This document shows positions 1 through 8,906 of a stretch of DNA of 64,000 bases, piece by piece. Source of the stretch: CAVYXZ01 sp963772595 (GTDB taxonomy: Bacteria; Chloroflexota; Anaerolineae; Aggregatilineales; Phototrophicaceae); NCBI GenBank assembly GCA_963772595.1, contig CAVYXZ010000014.1:372001-436000 (forward strand). The letters run 5' to 3'. Below the pieces are notes generated by a model. The model was given only the letters and a program-made list of their open reading frames with translations. It was not told where the DNA came from and did not search any database. The translations under genes and the position numbers were made by a program. How positions within the stretch are numbered: position 1 is the first letter of the stretch; the number at the start of each line of letters is the position of its first letter.

Positions 1-558
1 AAATCGGCGTAAATATCCAGCATCTGCAGCGTCTCGGCTTCGGCGTCGGCGTCAGTGGCATGGGCCGTGTGACCCTCCTGCCACAGAAACTCCGACGTGC
101 GAAGGAAAGGCCGCGTGCGCAGTTCCCAGCGCACGACGTTGGCCCACTGGTTAATCAGCAGCGGCAGATCGCGGTAGGACTGAATCCATTCGCTGAAAGC
201 CTCGCCGATGATCGTCTCTGAGGTAGGCCGCACAACCAGCGGTTCTTCCAGTTCCTTGCCGCCGGCATGGGTCACAACCGCCAGTTCCGGGCTGAAACCC
301 TCGACGTGTTCGGCTTCGCGCTCGCAGATAACTTTCCGGGATAAACAGCGGGAAGTAGGCGTTCTGATGGCCGGTCTCCTTGAAACGCCGGTCCAGCCCG
401 GTCTTCATGGCTTCCCACAACTCGTAGCCATAAGGCTTGATGATGGGCGCACCGCGCACTGGCGACGGAGCCACCAGATCCGCCTTATAGACAATCTCGT
501 TGTACCAGCGCGAGAAATCTTCGCTCTGGGGCGTCACGGCCTGAGAAACCATACTCAT
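1..558 (-). CDS. proS: Prolyl-tRNA synthetase (N-terminal part, runs off window, frame break)
   Basis: Class II prolyl-tRNA synthetase, which charges tRNA-Pro in the cytoplasm. It starts at the ATG at 558 and continues past base 1, so only about 185 residues are present. The first segment ends in AYFPLFIPES. One surplus base near 324 breaks the frame, and the next frame resumes with EREAEHVEGF, VVRPTSETIIG (motif 2 region) and FLWQEGHTAHATD, all typical of bacterial ProRS. It is the last visible gene of a minus-strand run and lies 66 bases from the stop of the preceding phosphotransferase gene. The identity is firm from several motifs. The break is most likely a sequencing error, because an inactive ProRS would be lethal unless a second copy exists. 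Confidence 0.93.
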
Positions 559-624
559 TACCCTTTGTTGGAATGCGCAGCCACCTATTATACCGGCAAC
601 CGGCGGTCTGTCTCCAGATGCAGT

Positions 625-1702
625 TCAGCCGAGGCAGCGCTGTGCCGCTGATTCAACCGGGTCCAGCCAGACGGCCTGGAAGCGTTCGCCCATGCGTGCA
701 TAGTTTTCCGGGGACATCGTGGCAAGTTGCCCTAACCAGCGCGCCATAAACAAGCCACAGCAGCGCGTGATCCGACAGCAGCGCGAAGTCCTCGTCGCTC
801 CAGCCCGGTTTGTAGAACTGCCCGGCACAATAGCGGTAATGCCGGGTCATATCGTCAATCGACATCGCGGGACGCAGGTACAGTTCGGTGGTCTTGACGT
901 ACCAGATCAGGTCCAGAATCGCCGGGCCGATCCCCGCCAACTGCCAGTCGAAGACAATCTGGCGGCCATCCACAGGCCGGGCGATATTGCCGGGCCAGTA
1001 ATCGCCATGAATCAAGGTCGAAGTCTGCGCCCGCAGCGGCTCGGCAATGCAGCCCATCGCTGCCGACAGGCGCTGCAACAGATCAATGTAACGCGGGTTG
1101 CGCAGCCAGGGCAGATGCGCCCCGGCAGCCAACTGCTGTGCAGCATCCACCGCCGCGTTGACCGTATCATCGTAGTCCTCGGCAAAGGGCCGCGCCAGCC
1201 AGGGATAATTCGCCAGATCCTGCGACAGACCGTAGAAGCGGTCGTGCATCCGCACCATGTTGGTGACAGCCTCTTCGTAATCTTCCCGCAGCCACTCGGT
1301 CGCGGGCCGCAGATCGGTCAGCACTTCCAGCACCAGCCAGCCTTCCTGTTCATCCCCCAGGACAAGCCCCGGCACCAGCAGAGGCAGATGCTGCGCCAGA
1401 CGCCGGTAGACGCCGTATTCGCGCTGGCCGACCGCCCGCAGCACCCGGCCATTACTGCTCACCGGCGGCTCTTTGAGCAGCAGCGGCAGATTATGTTCGA
1501 CGGCATCAATGCGCACGCCAACCGCCAGCGCGCTCAGCTTCGTCCCGGCCTCGTTCAAGCCCGCACCAGGCATAATCGCAGGCAGGGGAATCTCTTTGAT
1601 TTCAAGCAAACGCAGCGAACTGGACGCCAGATAACGGCGCAACCCCGCCGTCAATTCAGAGCGCGAAAAAGGCCAGGTCCAGGCTTTGGCGGCACCCACC
1701 AT
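625..1702 (-). CDS. Aminoglycoside-phosphotransferase-family kinase (frame break near the C-terminus)
   Basis: A protein of about 358 residues with the APH/choline-kinase fold. The catalytic loop reads HGDYWPGNI (about residue 230), followed by FDWQ, the metal-binding DFG equivalent. It probably phosphorylates a small-molecule hydroxyl, but the substrate cannot be read from sequence. The frame changes around 738-745 by one surplus base. The downstream frame supplies the ending WLGQLATMSPENYARM and stops at 625; without it the protein would end in unrelated sequence. The start at 1702 lies 6 bases from the stop of the MazG-like gene, so the two are probably cotranscribed. Family resistance enzymes share this fold, but nothing here indicates resistance. 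Confidence 0.75.
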
Positions 1703-1708
1703 TCAGAA

Positions 1709-2011
1709 TCACTCCCATGTCCGTTTCTGGTTCTCCTCCAGTTTGTCCAGAACGGCTTGACCAAGGTTGATGTTGTTGATACTGGCGAGCTGCATCAAGT
1801 ATAGCATGACATCCGCCAGTTCTGCGGCTAATTCGTCCTGCGTCCCACTGGGCATTTCGGACCATTGAAAATGTTCCAGCACTTCGCTTGCTTCCAGCAC
1901 CAGCGAAATCGCGAGGTTTTTGGAGGTCTGTGGGCGCGGCGAATCGGCCTGATACCAGCCCTTACTTTCGACAAAGCGGTGCATCGCCGCTTCCAGTGCG
2001 TCCAGATCCAT
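1709..2011 (-). CDS. MazG-like nucleotide pyrophosphohydrolase
   Basis: A 100-residue all-alpha protein of the MazG/dCTPase (RS21-C6) superfamily, which hydrolyses non-canonical or surplus NTPs to NMP and pyrophosphate. The metal-binding helices are visible: EASEVLEHFQW (the ExxE half, about residue 41) and ELADVMLYL (the ExxD half, about residue 65). The length matches single-domain members. It lies 4 bases downstream of the sugar-phosphate transferase gene and 6 bases upstream of the phosphotransferase gene, within one operon. Housecleaning is the likely role; the substrate is not determinable. Confidence 0.85.
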   Translation of the reverse strand: MDLDALEAAMHRFVESKGWYQADSPRPQTSKNLAISLVLEASEVLEHFQWSEMPSGTQDELAAELADVMLYLMQLASINNINLGQAVLDKLEENQKRTWE

Positions 2012-2015
2012 CAGC

Positions 2016-3461
2016 CTAGTAAGCGTTATCAGTGCGCAGGATAATCTTCAGGATCTGGCGCAGGATGATCTTGATGTCCAGCCACAGCGACCAGTGTTCG
2101 ATATACCACAGGTCATAGGTCGTGCGCTCGGCAATGGAGGTATCGCCGCGCAGCCCATTGACCTGTGCCCAACCGGTCATCCCGGCCTTTTCGCGGTGCC
2201 GCTCCATATAGCGCGGAATCTGCTCGCGGAAGGTGCGCACATAGACCGGGCGTTCCGGGCGCGGCCCGACCAGACTCATGTGGCCCAGCACCACGTTGAC
2301 CAACTGCGGCATTTCGTCCCAGTTGGTATTGCGCAGAAAGCTGCCCAGGCGCGTCCGCCGGGGATCATCCGGCACAGTCCAGCCGGGACCGTCCTCCTCA
2401 GCATCCACCCGCATCGAGCGGAACTTAATCATCGGGAAAGGCCGCCCATCCAGGCCCATGCGCTCCTGCACATAGAAGACCGGGCCTGCGGATTCCAGCT
2501 TAATCAGCAGCGCCGTCAGCAGCAGCAGCGGCGAAAAGAAGACCAGCCCGACCGTTGAGCCGAAAATGTCGAGGCCACGCTTCAGGCTCAGCCGCCAGCC
2601 GCGCAGGGCAATATCGCGCACGGTAATCAGCGGCGTGCCGCCCAACTCATCGACGGTCATATCGCCCGCCATGTAGGCGAAGACATCAGGATAGACCTTG
2701 ATGTCCACCTGACCGCGCTGGCACAGCGTAATCAGATGGACCAGTTCGCTGCGATGCGCTTCCGGCAGGGCGATAATCACCTGCTCGATGTCACATTCGT
2801 CGATCAGGCGCGGAATGGCTTCGTAGGTGCCGATCACCGGCACACCGGCGACGTTCTCGTTGGGCTGGCTTTCGGAGGCCACTACGCCGACCAGATTGTA
2901 GCCCAGGTCATGGCGGCCTATGATGCGGCTGGTGACATCGCGCGCCACGTTGCCCCCGCCGATAATCAGCAGATTCTCGCTGTCCAGGCCATGCTTGCGC
3001 AGGGTATAGCGCAGAAAGCGGTAGACGGTGCGGTCGATTTCGACCAGCAGCATACTGAAGAACCAGACGTAGACAAAGAGGCTGCGCGGGTAATCGACGT
3101 CGAACCGTGTGCCGTAAAAGATCGATTCGAGGATCAGGGCTTGCAGTGCATAGCCCAGGACTGCGCCCAGCGTCACCGCACCCAGGATCTTGCGCATCTG
3201 GTCGATGCGGCTGACGGCGCGCGGCAGGTGATAGAGCCGCGAAGCATAGAGGATCAGCAGCGTGGTGATGACATGCAGCAGCAGGGTGGGGACATAGCGC
3301 TCGAAAGACGGCGGCGCGGGTGGAATGGGAAAGATTTCGAGGACGTTGCGCGCTTGAAAGGCCAGCACAAAGGCTGCCACCAGCGCGATAATATCCAGGC
3401 CAATCAGGAGCGCGTTCAACAGCAGACGCACCCGATTGCTGCTGCGCGGCACTGATCTCAC
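2016..3461 (-). CDS. Undecaprenyl-phosphate sugar phosphotransferase (WcaJ-like)
   Basis: A 481-residue membrane enzyme that transfers a hexose-1-phosphate to undecaprenyl phosphate, the first step of exopolysaccharide or cell-surface glycan synthesis. The N-terminus has several membrane helices, then a Rossmann-like CoA-binding type domain (LLIIGGGNVARDV). From about residue 285 comes the bacterial sugar transferase domain: KRGLDIFGS, IKFRSM, the DEMPQL motif and LVGPRPERP. I chose the GTG at 3461 because it overlaps the TGA of the upstream glycosyltransferase in GTGA, a translational-coupling arrangement. The open frame extends further upstream, but that stretch only shadows the glycosyltransferase. 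The transferred sugar is not predictable. Confidence 0.9.
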   Translation of the reverse strand: MRSVPRSSNRVRLLLNALLIGLDIIALVAAFVLAFQARNVLEIFPIPPAPPSFERYVPTLLLHVITTLLILYASRLYHLPRAVSRIDQMRKILGAVTLGAVLGYALQALILESIFYGTRFDVDYPRSLFVYVWFFSMLLVEIDRTVYRFLRYTLRKHGLDSENLLIIGGGNVARDVTSRIIGRHDLGYNLVGVVASESQPNENVAGVPVIGTYEAIPRLIDECDIEQVIIALPEAHRSELVHLITLCQRGQVDIKVYPDVFAYMAGDMTVDELGGTPLITVRDIALRGWRLSLKRGLDIFGSTVGLVFFSPLLLLTALLIKLESAGPVFYVQERMGLDGRPFPMIKFRSMRVDAEEDGPGWTVPDDPRRTRLGSFLRNTNWDEMPQLVNVVLGHMSLVGPRPERPVYVRTFREQIPRYMERHREKAGMTGWAQVNGLRGDTSIAERTTYDLWYIEHWSLWLDIKIILRQILKIILRTDNAY

Positions 3462-4356
3462 GCTGGCTGGCGAATCTCCGGCAGCAGCTTCGCCCCACCC
3501 TTCAGCAGCAGTCCGCTCATGATGAGCATGTGCAGCCACAGGGGTGTCGTCTGGCGATAATGCTTCCGATAGAAGAGCAGCATCGCGCGCTGGAACTCGA
3601 ACTGTGCCCGCTGGCTCTGACGACTCGCCGCCCGCTTGACGTGCTTCACCACGATCTGCGGCTGGTAATACACCTTCCATCCGGCGGTCTTGATCCTGTA
3701 CGCCCAATCCAGATCCTCTCCGTACATGAAGAACGTTTCGTCCAGCAGACCGACGTCGCTAATGGCTTCACGCCGGACCTGCATGTAAGCCCCAACGACC
3801 AAATCAACTTCCAGTTCTTCGTCGGGGTCGGCAAAGGTCATATTGTAACGCCCGAACTGCCGGTGCTTAGGGAACAGGCGCGACAGCCCCGTGAACCGGT
3901 AGAGGGAGACGGCAGGCGATGGGAAACTGCGGCGGCAGGCCAGATCCAGGCTGCCATCCATCAGCACCAGCTTCGGCCCGGCGATGCCGATCTCCGGGCG
4001 CGAACTCCATGTACTGCGTCATCCTGTAGAAGGCATCCGGCGGCACTTCGGTATCCGGGTTGAGCAGGAGCAGCATAGCGCGGTGCATCCGCATCCACCT
4101 GCCCTGGCCCGTGAAAGCCCAGCGCTCTCAGGCCCAGATTGTTGCCGTAAGGGTAGCCGCCGTTGACCTCGCTGACGATCAACTCGACCTGCGGGAAATG
4201 CTGGCGCATCATCGCCACACTGTCGTCAGTCGAGACATTATCGACCACAATCACCCGGTAGTTGAAGGCCCCCTCGCTTGCCAGCACCGTCTCCAGACAA
4301 CGTTTGAGCAGCGCCGAGGTGTTCCAGTTGAGAATGACTATACCGAGGTCAAGCAT
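3458..4356 (-). CDS. Family 2 glycosyltransferase (two frame breaks)
   Basis: A GT-A fold glycosyltransferase of the rhamnosyltransferase-like GT2 group, about 298 residues once repaired. It starts with LGIVILNWNTS, has VIVVDNVSTDDS, the metal-binding region LLLLNPDTEVP and GEDLDWAYRIKTAGW (the ED acceptor-side motif). Two surplus bases break the frame, one between about 4085 and 4130 and one at about 3995. The three frame segments join into one continuous family pattern, and the total length is divisible by three after removing two bases. It is the first gene of the operon, coupled to the WcaJ-like gene. It probably adds a sugar to the lipid-linked glycan started by that enzyme. Confidence 0.82.
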
Positions 4357-4377
4357 AGATACCCTTTACCGCTTGCG

Positions 4378-4406
4378 ATTGTACCACAGGCACCAGATAG
4401 CGACCA
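4378..4406 (-). promoter_or_regulatory. Putative extended -10 promoter of the glycan operon
   Basis: The minus strand reads TGGTACAAT, an extended -10 element, 22 bases upstream of the glycosyltransferase start. At 17-base spacing the -35 position holds TGGTCG, a weak match. It lies in the only gap between murE and this operon. Confidence 0.4.
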
Positions 4407-4423
4407 GCACGCCCACCTGACGT

Positions 4424-5950
4424 CTAACCTGCGCTGGTGGGCAGCGTTTTGAGGGGATTGCCCCGCAATGCGGCCCGCATCGCGTCGCGGTCGTCCCAGG
4501 GATATTCGATGGTGCCGAAGCACATACTCTGCTCATGACCCTTGCCACAGGCCATGACGATGTCGCCCGGCTGGGCCATCTGGCAGGCGCGGTAAATCGC
4601 CTCGCCGCGATCCGGCACGCGGAAAAAGGTCTCGCCTTCGATTCCGCCCTGCGACTCGCAGGCTTTCGCCATGACCGCCAGAATCTCGTCCAGTGATTCG
4701 GTACGCGGGTCCTCGGCGGTCAGCACGGTGATATCCGCCAGCCGCGCCGAGATCTCCGACATCATGCGCCGCTTCTCACGGTCACGCAGCCCGGCGCTGC
4801 CAAAAACGCAGATCAGGCGCTTGCCTGTGGGCAGCATCCCGCGCGCAGCATTCAGCACCTTTTCCAGCGCATCCGGCGTATGCGCGAAATCGACAATCGC
4901 CGTGAAGTCCTGGCCCTCGTCAATGCGCTCCATGCGGCCAGGGATGCCACTGAACCGATCCAGTCCTCGCTGAATCTGTTCGGCACTCAGGCCCATCCCA
5001 CTGGCACAGGTGACAGCCGCCAGCGTGTTCAGGACGTTGAATTCACCCGTGAGGGATGTTACAAAGGTATCGGATCCCAGCCCGAAACGGGTCCCCTGTG
5101 GCATATACTCGACGGTCTCCGCGCGCCATTCTGCTCCTGGCCCCAGGCCGTAGAAAAGCTGCCGGTCTGCCGGAAACTGAGCAAAATAAGCCGCGCTGGG
5201 ATCGTCCGCATTGATAATCGAGATCTTGGGCTGATCGCCTTTGCGTATGCTGCTGCCCAGCATCTCGAACATGTGGCATTTGGCCGCGCGATAGTTTTCA
5301 AAGCTGCCATGATAGTTGAGATGCTCGTGCGTCACATTGGTCATAAGCGCGACATCAATCTCAACGCCGTTGAGCCTGCCCTGCGCCAGCCCATGACTGG
5401 TCATTTCCAGCACGCAGTGCGTCAGGCCGTTGGCAAGCATCTGCGCCAGCAGCGCCTGCACCTTGCGGCGCGCCGGGTGTCGTCACATGAAAGCCAGTAT
5501 CAGCCACCTGTCCGCCCAGGTCCGCCGCCACCGTCGAGATCATGCCCGTTTTATTGTGCGTCGCCACCTGCAACATGCTGTGAATCAGCGTCACCGTCGT
5601 TGTCTTGCCATTGGTGCCGGTCACGCCGATGACGACCAGCTTGCGCGAGGGAAAATCGTGGTAGGCCGCCGCCAGATAGCCGGTGGCTTCCTGGGCGTTG
5701 GTCACCTGGGCATAGGGCACAGGCAGGTCGGCAATGTCGCGCTCACCGACGATGGCCGCTGCGCCTCGCTCGATGGCACGCGGGATGAAGTCATGGCCGT
5801 CTACGCTCAGGCCCTTGCGCGCCACAAAGACGCCACCGGGCTGGAGTTCGGCATCCAATTCAACCACCGGCGCAGCTGATCTCGGCGTCCCCGGCTGGCG
5901 CGAACCAGCATCCCCTCCGGCAGGGCGCTGAGCAGGTCAGACAGCTTCAT
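4424..5950 (-). CDS. murE: UDP-N-acetylmuramoyl-tripeptide synthetase (three frame breaks)
   Basis: The Mur ligase that adds the third, usually diamino, residue to UDP-MurNAc-L-Ala-D-Glu in the cytoplasm. The repaired protein has 507 residues. It starts MKLSDLLSALPEG, has PGGVFVARKG, the ATP P-loop GVTGTNGKTTT, the central SHGL and NVTHEHLNYHG, VDFAHTPDALE, and the C-terminal domain ending in GKGHEQ. Three surplus bases (about 5891, 5874 and 5469) break the frame; removing them restores an uninterrupted MurE. The specificity loop reads EDPR where the DAP-type enzyme has DNPR, so the added amino acid is uncertain. It sits far from the dcw cluster, and its start overlaps the stop of a small membrane gene. 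Confidence 0.92.
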
Positions 5951-6137
5951 CGACCTTTTCCTCTTCAACTCGGTGGACACGATGGGCATCGCGGAGACGG
6001 GCAATCAGGCTCAGGACGAAGTAGAGCAGTCCCCCGAAGATCAGCGGCAGGAGGATCAGGCAGGCCAGCAGGATCACCGCCAACAGCGCTAACTGCTGCT
6101 GGGCTACATCGGGATTAAGCCAGGACTGGTCGATCAT
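5937..6137 (-). CDS. Small membrane protein of unknown function
   Basis: About 66 residues with one long or two short hydrophobic segments (LALLAVILLACLILLP followed by IFGGLLYFVLSLIA) and a charged C-terminal tail rich in Arg, Glu and His. I place the start at ATG 6137. The frame is open to 6176, but that upstream part lies inside the terminator hairpin of the atp operon. Its stop overlaps the murE start by 14 bases, so it is probably cotranscribed with murE. I do not recognise the family. The short length makes it the least secure gene of this region. Confidence 0.45.
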   Translation of the reverse strand: MIDQSWLNPDVAQQQLALLAVILLACLILLPLIFGGLLYFVLSLIARLRDAHRVHRVEEEKVDEAV

Positions 6138-6152
6138 CGTAAGCCAGAAAAG

Positions 6153-6180
6153 AAACATGCCGGTTGAGACCGGCACGTTT
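6153..6180 (-). terminator. Rho-independent terminator of the atp operon
   Basis: A 12-bp stem with one G-T pair and a 4-base loop: AAACGTGCCGGT, loop CTCA, ACCGGCATGTTT on the minus strand. It is followed by CTTTT and lies 24 bases after the stop of the b/delta gene. It ends the F0 gene set here, supporting the view that F1 genes are not part of this operon. Confidence 0.75.
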
Positions 6181-6204
6181 TCTGAGTCTATAGCTGTTGT
6201 CGAA

Positions 6205-6907
6205 CTACCGCATCCGCTGCGAGATCTCGTTCAATCCGCTGCGCACGCTGCCATCGACCACTCGGTCGCCGCTGCGCACGATCAGGCCGCCGAGAATGGC
6301 CGGGTCCACCGTAAAGGTGATGTCGTCCGCGCCGATCTCCTTGATCGCCTGCTTCTGTTCCGCATCCGAGAGCGGCATGGCGCTGATAACCTCGACATTG
6401 CCGGAGAGCGATTTAGCTTCGGCAGGCACTTTGGCGAAGAAATCGTTGATGAGGGCCTGCTGTTTCTTCTCGTCCAACGCCTCGCCGATCAACTGCTGCG
6501 CAACGGCCAGTGCGATGCCCGCCACCTGGCTGCGCAGACCAGCCAACTGCGTGTTGCGTTCTTCAACCGCCGCCTGACGCGCATCTTCGCGGATACTGTC
6601 GGCTTCGGCGTGCGCTTCCTGCTGCACCTGCCGGGCGACTTCCTCGCCCCGGCTGCGGGCTTCTTCGATGATGCCCTGCGCTTCTGTGCGCGCCTTCTGC
6701 AAGACCGTCTCGGCCTCGGCTTCCGCGTTCATACGGGCATTGGCCGCCTTCTCCGCATCTTCCAGACCCCTTCTGGATGCGCGTCCGGCGCTCTTTCAGC
6801 ACCGAGATCAGCGGATCGTACAAGAAGCGGGTCAGCAGCACATAGATGACGATGAAGGCAATGATCTGGACCAGTAAGTAACCGGGATTAATGCCTAATG
6901 CTTCCAT
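6205..6907 (-). CDS. atpF: ATP synthase hybrid subunit: b followed by the delta C-terminal domain (frame break)
   Basis: The peripheral-stalk protein of F-type ATP synthase, about 233 residues after repair. Residues 1-30 form the membrane helix of subunit b (YLLVQIIAFIVIYVLLTRFLYDP). Residues 35-125 are the charged coiled coil. QVAGIALAVAQQLIGEALDE (about residues 125-145) is the usual b C-terminus. From about residue 165 the sequence is that of the delta C-terminal domain: VDPAILGGLIVRSGDRVVDGS. No delta N-terminal six-helix domain fits in between. One surplus base in the C run at 6767-6770 breaks the frame after the membrane helix. It follows atpE and is the last gene before a terminator; no separate atpH is present in the window. 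Mycobacterial b-delta fusions are known, but they keep a full delta. Confidence 0.82.
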
Positions 6908-6936
6908 AGTCTACTCCTTCCCTGATTTATCGTAGG

Positions 6937-7182
6937 CTAGGCAAGCACGAACAGGATGATCAGCGAAACCACCAGCGCGTAAATCGCGACGGCTTCGGCA
7001 AAGGCCACGCCCAGGATCATGTTCGTCTGGATCGTACCGGTGTGATCGGGGTTGCGGGCCATACCCTGCACCGCGCCGCCGACCGCCAGGCCGATGCCGA
7101 TGCCGCCGCCGAGCGCGCCGATCATCGCCAGCCCCGCGCCGATGGCTTTACCCGCCAGAATGATTGCTGCTGCTTGTTCCAT
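6937..7182 (-). CDS. atpE: ATP synthase subunit c
   Basis: The 81-residue proteolipid forming the rotor ring. It has two membrane helices joined by the polar ARNPD loop (about residue 42). Helix 1 carries the glycine-rich packing motif GGGIGIGLAVGGA. The ion-binding carboxylate is Glu63 in LGVAFAEAVAIYAL. The surrounding residues lack the Gln/Ser set of sodium-binding rings, so a proton-driven enzyme is inferred. It lies between atpB and the b/delta gene in the expected order. Confidence 0.95.
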   Translation of the reverse strand: MEQAAAIILAGKAIGAGLAMIGALGGGIGIGLAVGGAVQGMARNPDHTGTIQTNMILGVAFAEAVAIYALVVSLIILFVLA

Positions 7183-7237
7183 TACTGATTGCTCCTTGTA
7201 TGTTTGCTTAGTTAATCTGTCCAGAATACCCCTGTGC

Positions 7238-8524
7238 CTAAGCGTGAACCGCTTCGGCCTCTTCAGCGTGATGCTCTTCGTCGCCGTGATGCCCCACTGT
7301 TGCCAAACTCATGAAGATGGCGGTCAGCAGGCCAAACACCAGCGCTTGAATGATGCCAACGAAGAATTCAAGCAGGAAGAAGGGCCAGGGCACGATAACC
7401 GGTACGAGGAAGCTCATCACGAACAGCAGAATCGAACCGGCAAAGATGTTACCGAGAAGTCGGAAGGCAAACGAGAGAATTTTGGCGAAGTCGCCGATCA
7501 ACTCTAACAAGCCCACCGCCACGTCAATCCCGCCCAGAGGCGAGTTGAACAAGGTGCCGAAATTGAAGAACTTGGTCAGATAACTCATCCCCAGGGCACG
7601 GAAACCGATTACCTGAGTCATCACCACTGCGATCAACGCCAGCGCTAAGGTCATGTTCAGGTCGGTTGAAGGCGCGCGGAAGAAGGGCAGCACCACCCAG
7701 GGCACGCTCGGATCCCCAGCAGGGTATTCGTGTTCGACTGCTGCGGTTTCCTGATTCTGTGTCTCGGCGGCTGGCTGTTCCGTCGTCCCGGTGGCGGCGC
7801 TGCTTTGAGCGGACAGATCGGCGACAGTCCCTGCATCGCTGTTGTTGGCTTCCGCCTGCAGCGACTCGGTCACGGCAGAAGAATCCCCTTGAGTCACCTC
7901 AGGCACCGCCTGACCGGTCCCGGTCACACAGCCGGCCTCCGCACGCGCCGTCTGTTCCTCAAAGCTGAGGTTAGCGGCGGCATCTGGCCCGACCCAGGGA
8001 CAGCGCCCATTGAGATAGTGGATTCCCAGCACGGTCGAGGTCTCGAAGCCATCGAGCGCGACCTGCTGACCATTGTCATCATGCACGTGGGCTTCCAGGA
8101 AGCCGATGCTATCGACACCGGGAACCAGCTCCATCCAGTTCGACAGCAGCACGATGATGAAGATCGTCATGAATATCTTGAAGATCAGGTCGAGATACTT
8201 CGCGGGTGCGATGCCAGCGATGAAGCCGTAAAGCCCCTCAAAAGCCAACTCGAACAGATTATAGAAGCCCCCGCGCGGGACTGCGCCGCCGTGTTCGGGA
8301 CGGTTACGCGCCACGTAATACACCAGCAGGCCAATGATAAGCCACACTGCAATCGAGCCAGCCAGTGTATTCGTGATTTGCAGGCCGAAGATCGACCAAC
8401 CTGCGGGGTATACCTCGCCTGGTAACTGAATCACCGGTACAACCGGCGGCCAGTTCAGCATGACAAAGACGCTGGCAATCACCAGGATTAAGGCGATCCA
8501 ACGACGCTTACCGTTCCAATTCAC
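7238..8524 (-). CDS. atpB: ATP synthase subunit a with a large extracytoplasmic insertion
   Basis: The stator channel subunit of F0, 428 residues compared with the usual 230-280. The conserved core is present: YNLFELAFEGLYGF early, FFRAPSTDLNMTLALAL, and the essential arginine helix SFAFRLLGNIFAGS. Between about residues 146 and 277 there is an insertion rich in Ala, Thr, Ser, Gln and Glu with two cysteines. It replaces the short loop before the TDLN segment and should face outside. The C-terminus ends in a His/Glu-rich tail. I chose GTG 8524 as the start because it overlaps the TGA of the upstream atpI-like gene in GTGA. The open frame continues upstream only as a shadow. Confidence 0.92.
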   Translation of the reverse strand: MNWNGKRRWIALILVIASVFVMLNWPPVVPVIQLPGEVYPAGWSIFGLQITNTLAGSIAVWLIIGLLVYYVARNRPEHGGAVPRGGFYNLFELAFEGLYGFIAGIAPAKYLDLIFKIFMTIFIIVLLSNWMELVPGVDSIGFLEAHVHDDNGQQVALDGFETSTVLGIHYLNGRCPWVGPDAAANLSFEEQTARAEAGCVTGTGQAVPEVTQGDSSAVTESLQAEANNSDAGTVADLSAQSSAATGTTEQPAAETQNQETAAVEHEYPAGDPSVPWVVLPFFRAPSTDLNMTLALALIAVVMTQVIGFRALGMSYLTKFFNFGTLFNSPLGGIDVAVGLLELIGDFAKILSFAFRLLGNIFAGSILLFVMSFLVPVIVPWPFFLLEFFVGIIQALVFGLLTAIFMSLATVGHHGDEEHHAEEAEAVHA

Positions 8525-8775
8525 TGTGGTTTGTCCTCCTTCTGTGATGCCAGAATTTGCTTGGTTTGTTGCTGGGTATAACGATAGATTGTCCATAGGG
8601 TCAGCGGAATGCTGCCCAGCAGGAGTATGAACATGATCGCTGGCTTTGTCCCTAGCAGTGCGTCAAGCAGCAAGCCGAACAACACCGCCCCCCCAACGAT
8701 GAGCACCAACAAGGCACCTAGTTGGGCAATCACCTTGACGGCAAGCATCGTCACCGATGGAGTGTCGTCATCCAT
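8521..8775 (-). CDS. AtpI/AtpZ-like small membrane protein
   Basis: An 84-residue protein with two membrane helices (AQLGALLVLIVGGAVLFGLLLD and IMFILLLGSIPLTLWTIY) separated by a short TKP-containing turn. It is the first gene of the atp set and is coupled to atpB by a GTGA overlap. AtpI/AtpZ proteins help assemble the c-ring or supply magnesium/calcium. The assignment rests on size, topology and position. Confidence 0.75.
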   Translation of the reverse strand: MDDDTPSVTMLAVKVIAQLGALLVLIVGGAVLFGLLLDALLGTKPAIMFILLLGSIPLTLWTIYRYTQQQTKQILASQKEDKPQ

Positions 8776-8822
8776 AGCTTGCCCTCAAGATGCCAGCTTA
8801 TTCATTCGTGCAATCTATCACA

Positions 8823-8851
8823 ATGCTACCTTGCACAAGCCGAACTGTCAA
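8823..8851 (-). promoter_or_regulatory. Probable sigma-70-type promoter of the atp operon
   Basis: The minus strand has a perfect -35 TTGACA, a 17-base spacer and -10 TAGCAT, ending 48 bases upstream of the atpI-like start. It lies in the 131-base gap after nuoN. An inverted repeat (GATAG/CTATC flanked by CGTTT/AAACG) sits just before the -35 box and may end nuo transcription. Confidence 0.62.
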
Positions 8852-8906
8852 CGTTTTAGCGATAGTCCACAAAGTCTATCAGAAACGTTTTGCAATTGCC
8901 AATGCT

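Noticed and set aside
625..1702. Antibiotic resistance call for the APH-family gene
   Set aside because: The fold is shared by many metabolic kinases, and no feature points to an aminoglycoside substrate.
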